Assembly (NCBI GenBank): GCA_947445525.1
Contig: CANFDS010000001.1
Span: 1 to 64,000 of the forward strand
Source of the DNA: Actinomycetota bacterium
Lineage (GTDB): Bacteria; Actinomycetota; Thermoleophilia; Gaiellales; Gaiellaceae
Direction of reading: 5' to 3'
Length of the DNA stretch: 64,000 nt
The position numbers were made by a program, and so were the translations under genes. Of the stretch, positions 58,086-64,000 are shown piece by piece. How positions within the stretch are numbered: position 1 is the first letter of the stretch; each line of letters opens with the position of its first letter. The notes under the pieces are model-generated. The model did no database searches, was not told where the DNA came from, and saw only the letters and a list, made by a program, of their open reading frames with translations.

Positions 58086-59761
58086 TCGGGGAGGCCGTCG
58101 GCAGCAGTGGCGCCCGCGCTCGCCGCGCCGTAGGCGGCGGCCGCGCCGTCCGCGCTGACGAGGCCGCGCCGCACGTCCCGCTCGATGTCGGCCCGCGCGC
58201 GCGTGCCCGGCTCGCCGAGCCCGCCGCCGCCCGCGGTCACGAACACGAGCCGGTCGCCGGGGACGACCGGGACGAGGTCGCACTTCGACGGCAGCTCCTC
58301 GCTCGTCCCGTCGGCGCGGATCAGCAGCTTGCTGCTGCACGCGCCCGGCAGGCCGCCGTCGGCGCCCCACGGCCGCGAGCGCCAGCGGTCGTCCTGGATC
58401 GTGATCTGGCCGGGCGCCTCGAAGCGGTAGATCTTCTCGATCCCGTTGCCGCCGCGGTGCCGGCCCGCCCCGCCCGAGTCGGGCACCGAGCGGTAGCGCT
58501 CGATGACGACCGGGTAGTAGCTCTCGATGTACTCGGTGGGGATGCTGGTGAACAGCGGCCACCAGGAGTGGCCGTCGAGCCCGTCGCCGGCCGGGCGGCC
58601 CGGCAGCCCGCCGAACGAGATCTCGCCGAGCTGGAAGTAGCGGCCGTGATCGTCGGTGCCGCTGTAGGTCAGCGCGGGGCTCGAGCCGTAGCCCGCGCCC
58701 GCCGCGTACTCGGGCGCGCAGCGGGCGAGGACGCCCTGGATCGCGTCGAGCTGGCGCGCGAGCGTGATGTTGAGCAGGCCGAGCGGCGCCGGGAACACCG
58801 GCTTGACGATCGACCCCTCGGGCAGGATCACCTCGAACAGGTCGTGGAAGCCCTCGTTGAAGTTGATCCCCGGATCGAATGCCATGATCAGGTAGATCCC
58901 GGCGAACATCTTGAAGAGGCCCTCGTGGGTGAGCAGGTTGATCGGGCCGGGGGCCTGCGGCGAGGAGCCGGTGAAGTCGAACACGGCGCGGTCGCCGTCG
59001 CGGCGCAGGCTCAGCGCGAGCGTGAAGGGGCCGTTGCCCTGGCCGTCGTCGTCGACGACGTCCGCGAAGCGGACGGGCTCCTCGGGGACGTAGCGGCGGA
59101 TGATCGTGCGCATAGCCTCGCGGGTGCGGTCGAGCAGGGCCGCGCAGGCCTCCAGGTACGTCTCGACGCCGATCCGGTCGCACAGCTCGACGACGCGCTG
59201 CGCACCGGTGCGGCACGCCGCCACGATCGCGAGCAGGTCGGCCTCGTTCATCTCGGGCGTGCGCGAGTTGCCGAGGATGACCTTGAGCAGCTGGCGATTG
59301 AAGGTGCCCGCCTCGAAGAGCTTGACCGGCGGGATGCGCAGGCCCTCGTCCCAGATCGACTTCGCCGTGGCGGCCATGCTGCCGGGAACGCTGCCGCCGA
59401 CGTCGAGCATGTGCCCGAACATCGACGTGTAGCCGATGCGCCGGCCCTGGTAGTCGATCGGCACCAGCACAAGCCAGTCGGGCGTGTGCTGGATGGCGCC
59501 GTCGCACAGGTACGGGTCGCTCTGCAGCAGCACATCGCCGGGGCCGATCTCCTCGTCGTAGGTCTCCAACAGGAGCGGCACGTACGAGCCAAACTGGCCG
59601 ACCAGCATGTAGCCGTCGGCGTTGGTGACGAGCGGGAACTCGTCGTGCTGCTCGCGGATGATCGGCGACATCGCCGACCGCCACACGACCGTGTCCATCT
59701 CGTCGCGGAGGCTGCGCAGGGCGGCCTCGACGATCTCCATCGTGACGATGTCGACGCTCAC
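58082..59761 (-). CDS. Hydantoinase B/oxoprolinase family subunit
   Basis: This 559-residue HyuB-family protein (VTMEIVEAALRSLRDEMDTVVWRSA, read in parts; PGDVLLQSDPY; FDFTGSSPQAPGPINL; GGAGRHRGGNGIEKIYRF) is the partner of the HyuA-like gene, with which it overlaps by GTGA. HyuA/HyuB pairs are ATP-dependent hydantoinases, 5-oxoprolinases or acetone/acetophenone-type carboxylases. The substrate is not readable. Confidence 0.9.
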   Translation of the reverse strand: MSVDIVTMEIVEAALRSLRDEMDTVVWRSAMSPIIREQHDEFPLVTNADGYMLVGQFGSYVPLLLETYDEEIGPGDVLLQSDPYLCDGAIQHTPDWLVLVPIDYQGRRIGYTSMFGHMLDVGGSVPGSMAATAKSIWDEGLRIPPVKLFEAGTFNRQLLKVILGNSRTPEMNEADLLAIVAACRTGAQRVVELCDRIGVETYLEACAALLDRTREAMRTIIRRYVPEEPVRFADVVDDDGQGNGPFTLALSLRRDGDRAVFDFTGSSPQAPGPINLLTHEGLFKMFAGIYLIMAFDPGINFNEGFHDLFEVILPEGSIVKPVFPAPLGLLNITLARQLDAIQGVLARCAPEYAAGAGYGSSPALTYSGTDDHGRYFQLGEISFGGLPGRPAGDGLDGHSWWPLFTSIPTEYIESYYPVVIERYRSVPDSGGAGRHRGGNGIEKIYRFEAPGQITIQDDRWRSRPWGADGGLPGACSSKLLIRADGTSEELPSKCDLVPVVPGDRLVFVTAGGGGLGEPGTRARADIERDVRRGLVSADGAAAAYGAASAGATAADGLPD

Positions 59762-61794
59762 GGGCGCTCCTCGCGGTCGATCAGGAGGTTGCCCCGCGCG
59801 TCGACGACGACGACGTGCGCGGGCAGGACGAAGGTGGTCGTGTCGGGCTGCGTCACGACGGCGGGCCCGGGGAAGCGGTCACCGGGGACGAGCAGCGCGC
59901 GGTCGTACACCGCGGCGTCCTGCCAGCGGCGGCCAACGTACACCTGGGTCGTGCGGACGAGCGCCTGGGCTCCGTCGCCCGGCGAGGGCTCGACCGCAGC
60001 CGGCTCGGTGAAGGCTGCTGCGCCACGCCCCTCGACACGCAGGTTGACGACCTCCATCTCGGCAGCCGGCACGAAGCCGTACAGCCTGCGGTGCTCGGCG
60101 CGGAAACGCTCGCCGGCAAGGGCCGCCCAGCCCGGGCGCAGCTCCTCCTCGGCAAAGCCGACCTCGAGCTCGTAGCCCTGCCGGAAGAAGCGCATGTCGC
60201 ACGACACCGACAGCTCGTCGTGGCCGCGCGCCTGCACCGCGAGCTCCTCGAAGGCGGCCAGCAGCTCGGCCTCGGTAGCGGGCCCGACATCGCGGATGAC
60301 CGTGCGCGTGAAGCTTGCCCGGTGGCCGACGGTCTGGAACCCGTACGCCGAGAGCACGCCCGGCGAGTGCGGCACGATCACCGGGTAGCAGCCGAGCAGC
60401 GCCGCCAGCGCGTTGCCGTGCAGCGGGCCCGCGCCGCCGAAGGCGACGAGCGCGAAGCTGCGCGGGTCGAGGCCGCGCTCGACGGTGACGACGCGCAACG
60501 CGCCCGCCATGTTCTCGTCGACGATGTCGATGATGCCCTGGGCCGCGTCCAGCGGGTCGAGGCCGAGCGGCTCCGCCAGCGCGGCGATGACGCGCGCCGA
60601 CGCCTCGCGGTCGAGCGTCATCTCGCCGCCGACCAGCTGGTCGGTGAGCCGGCCGAGCAGCAGGTTCGCGTCGGTCACGGTGGGCCGCTCGCCGCCGCGG
60701 CGGTAGCAGGCCGGGCCCGGGAAGGCGCCCGCCGACTCCGGCCCCACGCGCAGCGAGCGCACCAGCTCCGGCAGGTGCGCGAGCGAGCCGCCGCCCGCGC
60801 CGATCGAGCGCACGTCGACGCTGGCCGAGCGGATCGGGAAGTCACCGATGAACGTCTCGCGCGCCACCGCCGACGCGCCGCCGATGCACACCGCGACGTC
60901 CGCCGAGGTACCGCCCATGTCGATCGTCAGGATGTCGTCGAAGCCGGCGGCGCGCGACACGGCGAGCGCTCCCGCGACCCCGCCCGACGGGCCCGAGAAG
61001 ATGGTCGCCACGGGCCGCGCCGCCGCCTCGGCCGCGGACATCAGCCCGCCGTCTGAGCGCACCACGTCGACCTTCAGCTGCCAGCCGTCCGCCGCGAGCC
61101 GGCGCTCGAAGTCGCCGAGGTAGCGCGACACGGCGGGCAGCACGTAGGCGTTGGCGACGGTCGTCACGCAGCGCTCGTACTCGCGGTACTCGGGCAGCAC
61201 CTCGCTGCTGAGCGTCACCGAGAGGCCGGTGGCGGCGCGGGCGATCTCGCCGGCACGGCGCTCGTTGGCGGGGTTCGCGTAGCTGTGCAGGAAGCAGATG
61301 GCGATCGTCTCGATCCCGGCCGCCGCCAGCCGCCGCACCGCAGCCTCGACCTGCGCCTCGTCAAGCGGCGTCTCGACCGTCCCGTCGGCGCGGGTGCGCT
61401 CGTAGATCTCGACGGTGTCCTCGAGGTCGGCGAGCGGGTCGGGCTTCGCCATGCGCAGCCAGCCGACGAGCGGCCCCGGCGTCTGCGAGCGGGCGAGGTG
61501 GAGCACCTGGCCGAAGCCGTCGGTGACGAGCAGGCCGACGCGGGCGCCGCGCCGTGTCAGCAGCGCGTTCACCGCGGCCGTCGTGCCGTAGTGGAGCGAG
61601 GTCACGTCACCCTGGGCGAGCCCCGCCGCCTCGCAGGCCTTGGCGAGGCCCGTGAGGACGCCGTCGGTCGGGTCGGGCGTCGTCGGCGTCTTCGCGATCC
61701 AGCGCTCGCCGCTCCGGCGCAGCACGATGTCCGTGAACGTCCCGCCGACGTCGATGGCTGCCACGACGTCGCGGGCTGCAACAGCGTCGCTCAT
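59758..61794 (-). CDS. Hydantoinase A/oxoprolinase family subunit
   Basis: The ATG at 61794 overlaps the lyase gene stop as ATGA and gives 678 residues. The N-terminal ATPase motif is AIDVGGTFTDIVL, followed by LHYGTTAAVNALL and the second phosphate motif ILTIDMGGTSADVA, with GGAGPLHG later. It supplies ATP-dependent activation for the HyuB partner. Confidence 0.92.
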   Translation of the reverse strand: MSDAVAARDVVAAIDVGGTFTDIVLRRSGERWIAKTPTTPDPTDGVLTGLAKACEAAGLAQGDVTSLHYGTTAAVNALLTRRGARVGLLVTDGFGQVLHLARSQTPGPLVGWLRMAKPDPLADLEDTVEIYERTRADGTVETPLDEAQVEAAVRRLAAAGIETIAICFLHSYANPANERRAGEIARAATGLSVTLSSEVLPEYREYERCVTTVANAYVLPAVSRYLGDFERRLAADGWQLKVDVVRSDGGLMSAAEAAARPVATIFSGPSGGVAGALAVSRAAGFDDILTIDMGGTSADVAVCIGGASAVARETFIGDFPIRSASVDVRSIGAGGGSLAHLPELVRSLRVGPESAGAFPGPACYRRGGERPTVTDANLLLGRLTDQLVGGEMTLDREASARVIAALAEPLGLDPLDAAQGIIDIVDENMAGALRVVTVERGLDPRSFALVAFGGAGPLHGNALAALLGCYPVIVPHSPGVLSAYGFQTVGHRASFTRTVIRDVGPATEAELLAAFEELAVQARGHDELSVSCDMRFFRQGYELEVGFAEEELRPGWAALAGERFRAEHRRLYGFVPAAEMEVVNLRVEGRGAAAFTEPAAVEPSPGDGAQALVRTTQVYVGRRWQDAAVYDRALLVPGDRFPGPAVVTQPDTTTFVLPAHVVVVDARGNLLIDREERP

Positions 61795-62654
61795 GCGTTG
61801 TAGCGCGCTTCGAGGCCGCGCCACTCCTCGAGCCCCATCAGCGAGTTGAACGCGTCGAAGCCGGTCACCAGGTCGGCGATCTCGTCGAGCGAGTCGCACG
61901 CGGTGAGCCTACCGACGAATGCGGCGAACGCCTTGTGGACGACCTGCGCCACGTCGGCGTACAGCACGAGCGGGAAGCCGAGCTCGGCGAGCCAGCTGAT
62001 CGGGACGTGCGGCGTGAGGCCGTCGTAGGCCCAGTTGAAGAGCTGCGGGCCGAGGTCGGCCCCGGCGATGCGCACGATCTCCTCGCGCGAGAGCGGCGAC
62101 TCGACGAAGAGCATGTCGGCGCCGGCCTCGCGGTAGAGCGCGGCCCGCTCGATTGCGGCATCGAGGCCCTCGATCGTGTTGGCGTCGGTGCGGGCGATGA
62201 TCAGGAAGTCGTCGTCGAGCCTGGCGTCGCAGGCGGCCTTCACCTTCGCCACCATCTCGGCGGCGGGGACGACGCGCTTGCCGGCCATGTGCCCGCAGCG
62301 CTTCGGGTGCACCTGGTCTTCCAGGTGGATGCCGGCCGCGCCGGCCCGCTCGAAGGTGCGGATGGTGCGGTGGACGTTGAGCGCGTTGCCGTAGCCGGTG
62401 TCGATGTCGGCGATCAGCGGCCGGTCGGCGGCCTCGACCATGCGCGCGCAGGCGCCGGCCATCTCGGTGACCGAGAGCAGGCCGATGTCAGGGGCGGCGG
62501 CGAGCGCCGCGGAGGCGCCGTAGCCGGTCAGGTGCAGCACCTCGACGCCGGCCAGGGCCGCGGTCTTGGCGGTGAGGGCGTCGTAGCCGGAGATGACGAG
62601 CCGGGTCTTGCCGTCGGCGACGTAGCCGCGCAGCGTGCGGGCGTGGGTGGTCAT
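61791..62654 (-). CDS. Isocitrate lyase/PEP mutase superfamily enzyme
   Basis: The ATG at 62654 overlaps the LeuD-like stop as ATGA and gives 287 residues. The metal motif is DIDTGYGN, the active loop EDQVHPKRCGHMAGK and the later ARTDANTIEGLDAAIERA. The KRCGH loop fits lyases (methylisocitrate lyase, 2,3-dimethylmalate lyase, oxaloacetate decarboxylase) rather than phosphonate mutases. Neighbouring LeuC/LeuD genes suggest it cleaves the hydroxyacid that they hydrate. Confidence 0.9.
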   Translation of the reverse strand: MTTHARTLRGYVADGKTRLVISGYDALTAKTAALAGVEVLHLTGYGASAALAAAPDIGLLSVTEMAGACARMVEAADRPLIADIDTGYGNALNVHRTIRTFERAGAAGIHLEDQVHPKRCGHMAGKRVVPAAEMVAKVKAACDARLDDDFLIIARTDANTIEGLDAAIERAALYREAGADMLFVESPLSREEIVRIAGADLGPQLFNWAYDGLTPHVPISWLAELGFPLVLYADVAQVVHKAFAAFVGRLTACDSLDEIADLVTGFDAFNSLMGLEEWRGLEARYNA

Positions 62655-63160
62655 TGCGGCACCAGCGGCAGGCCGGCGCGGAGGCGCGCGCCCGCGTACT
62701 CGGCGAGGCCGCCCGCCTCGGCGATCAGCCGGACGAAGTCGGGGAGCGGCGGCACCTGCCACTCGGCGCCGGCGGTGACGTTGCGGATCGTGCCCGCGAC
62801 CGCGTCGACCTCGACCACGTCGCCGTCGGCGATCCCGGCCGCCGCCTCGGGCGACCACACGACGGGCAGCCCGATGTTCACGCAGTTGCGGAAGAAGATC
62901 CGCGCGAAGGACCCGGCGACGATCGCCGAGAAGCCGGCGGCGCTGATCGCCCGCGGCGCACCCTGGCGCGAGCTGCCGGTGCCGAAGTTGGCGCCGGCGA
63001 CGAGCACGTCTCCCGGCTGCACTGCGGCGGCGATCGCGGGCGACACGCTCTCCAGCACGTGCGCAGCCAGCTCGGCGTCGTCGGTGAGGGCCATGTAGCG
63101 CCCCGGCAGGATCTCGTCGGTCGAGACGTTGTCGCCGACCTTCCAGGCGCGACCGCTCAT
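62651..63160 (-). CDS. Aconitase-family small subunit (LeuD/DmdB-like)
   Basis: The ATG at 63160 overlaps the large-subunit stop as ATGA and gives 169 residues. The swivel-domain motifs are NVSTDEILPGRYM and GANFGTGSSRQGAP. It forms the mobile domain of a two-subunit hydro-lyase such as isopropylmalate isomerase, homoaconitase or 2,3-dimethylmalate dehydratase. Context favours a catabolic hydratase over leucine synthesis, since no leuA or leuB is visible. Confidence 0.9.
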   Translation of the reverse strand: MSGRAWKVGDNVSTDEILPGRYMALTDDAELAAHVLESVSPAIAAAVQPGDVLVAGANFGTGSSRQGAPRAISAAGFSAIVAGSFARIFFRNCVNIGLPVVWSPEAAAGIADGDVVEVDAVAGTIRNVTAGAEWQVPPLPDFVRLIAEAGGLAEYAGARLRAGLPLVPQ

Positions 63161-64000
63161 CCCAGCACCTCCTCCGGCGCCGCGACGGCGCCTGCGATCG
63201 CAGAGGCGGCCGCCACGGCCGGCCCGGCGAGATAGACCTTGCTCGAGAGGGCGCCCATCCGCCCCGGAAAGTTGCGGCTCGACGTCGCCAGCGCGACCTC
63301 GCCGTCGCCGAGGACGCCCAGATGGAGCCCAGCGCACGGCCCGCAGCCCGCCGGCCCGATCACGGCGCCGGCCTCGACGAGGTCGGCGATCAGGCCCTCG
63401 CGCAGGGCCGCGAGGTACACCTCGGGGCTGCCCGGCACGACGATCAGGCGCGTGCCCGGGTGCACCTTGCGGCCGCGCAGCACCTCGGCGGCGACGCGCA
63501 GGTCGCTGATGCGCCCGTTGGTGCAGGTGCCGATGAAGATCTGGTCGAGGTGGGCGCCGGCGGCCTCGCTCACGGGCACGCCGCGGTCGGGTGCGCCGGG
63601 CAGGGCCACCAGCGGCGGCAGGTCGGCGACGTCCAGCTCGTGCACTGCGGCGTAGGCCGCGTCGGGGTCGGCCCAGGCTGCCAGCCCGGCACCGCTGTGA
63701 CCCGCGCGCTCGCGCGCGTACGCGAGCGTCGTCTCGTCGATGCGCACCGCGGCGCTCTTCGCGCCCACCTCGATCGCCATGTTGGCGAGCGTGAAGCGGC
63801 CGTCCATCCCGAGGGCGGCGACGTACGGCCCGTCGATCTCGACCGCCTGGTACAGGCAGCCGGCCTGGCCGAGGCGCTGCGTCAGCTCGAGCATCGCGTC
63901 CTTCGGCCCGGCCCAGCGCGACGGCGTGCCCGCGATGGTCACGCGCACCGACTCCGGCACGCGCAGCCACGTCTCGCCGAACGCGAGGGCGACCGCGGTG
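63157..64000 (-). CDS. Aconitase-family large subunit (LeuC/DmdA-like), truncated at the window edge
   Basis: The reading frame is open to base 64000 (TAVALAFGETWLRVPES), so the N-terminal third lies outside. The 4Fe-4S cysteines are seen in FIGTCTNGRISDLR and GPAGCGPCAG, and the substrate region in SSRNFPGRMG. It pairs with the LeuD-like subunit. The reaction is reversible hydration of a substituted maleate/aconitate-type acid. Confidence 0.92.
   Translation of the reverse strand, partial: TAVALAFGETWLRVPESVRVTIAGTPSRWAGPKDAMLELTQRLGQAGCLYQAVEIDGPYVAALGMDGRFTLANMAIEVGAKSAAVRIDETTLAYARERAGHSGAGLAAWADPDAAYAAVHELDVADLPPLVALPGAPDRGVPVSEAAGAHLDQIFIGTCTNGRISDLRVAAEVLRGRKVHPGTRLIVVPGSPEVYLAALREGLIADLVEAGAVIGPAGCGPCAGLHLGVLGDGEVALATSSRNFPGRMGALSSKVYLAGPAVAAASAIAGAVAAPEEVLG

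Noticed and set aside
62651-64000. Assignment of the aconitase-family pair as leucine biosynthesis leuCD
   Set aside because: No leuA, leuB or other amino acid synthesis gene is nearby and it is coupled to a lyase and hydantoinase genes; the biosynthetic role is possible but less likely.
1-64000. tRNA, rRNA, CRISPR, prophage or integrative element
   Set aside because: No cloverleaf, rRNA stretch, spaced repeat array, integrase, phage structural gene or attachment-like duplication was seen. A dedicated covariance-model search was not possible.

Overview
The window is a very GC-rich bacterial chromosome segment (64 kb) with dense gene packing. Most same-strand neighbours overlap by four bases (ATGA, GTGA, TTGA or CTGA). 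Several lines of evidence point to an actinobacterium, probably an uncultured Thermoleophilia/Gaiellales-type lineage: GTG starts are very common, luciferase-like F420-type oxidoreductases recur, thymidylate synthase is ThyX, MscL has a Cys-rich tail, there is a TasA-like small secreted protein, and several operon heads look leaderless. The taxonomic call is inference. I saw no rRNA, tRNA, CRISPR array or prophage.

Region 1 (1-24 kb) is mainly catabolic. After a truncated class IV aminotransferase (1-762) and a strong bidirectional hairpin, a minus-strand block reads from 16.3 kb down to 0.8 kb. It holds a dipeptide-type ABC importer (dppB, C, D, F), then class III aminotransferase, phosphotriesterase-like hydrolase, trimethylamine-dehydrogenase-like flavoenzyme, cupin, amidohydrolase, isochorismatase-like hydrolase, acyl-CoA ligase and SDR, and finally the importer's binding protein with its own promoter. 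Divergent from dppB are a RidA-like protein and a molybdopterin oxidoreductase. A three-subunit molybdenum hydroxylase (coxS, M, L type) and a gamma-glutamyltransferase-like gene follow.

Region 2 (24-34.4 kb) is housekeeping-like: a frameshifted Fpg/Nei glycosylase, a kinase-like protein with a degenerate ATPase domain, plsY, superoxide dismutase, an ECF sigma/anti-sigma pair, thyX interrupted by a LAGLIDADG intein, a small secreted protein, mscL, and a CopC-CopD fusion operon.

Region 3 (34.4-43 kb) is a tightly coupled hopanoid operon: methyltransferase, hpnC, hpnD, hpnE, shc, hpnH, hpnG, ispH and a YjbQ-like gene.

Region 4 (43-48.5 kb) has small genes, a cytochrome b plus sulfite-oxidase-like pair, a MazE/MazF-type toxin-antitoxin pair and an intact OmpR-type regulator. 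It also has a decay zone: a dead histidine kinase, an IS3 OrfA remnant and a frameshifted coiled-coil gene.

Region 5 (48.5-64 kb) is a second catabolic island. It contains a GntR regulator, three SnoaL-like proteins, a VOC protein, two cupins (one a paralogue of the region 1 cupin), three luciferase-like oxidoreductases, an MFS exporter, an alpha/beta hydrolase without a nucleophile serine, hydantoinase A/B, an isocitrate-lyase/PEP-mutase enzyme and a LeuC/LeuD-type hydratase that runs off the right edge. The last three resemble a dehydratase-plus-lyase module for a substituted malate. No single substrate can be read from the sequence for either island.
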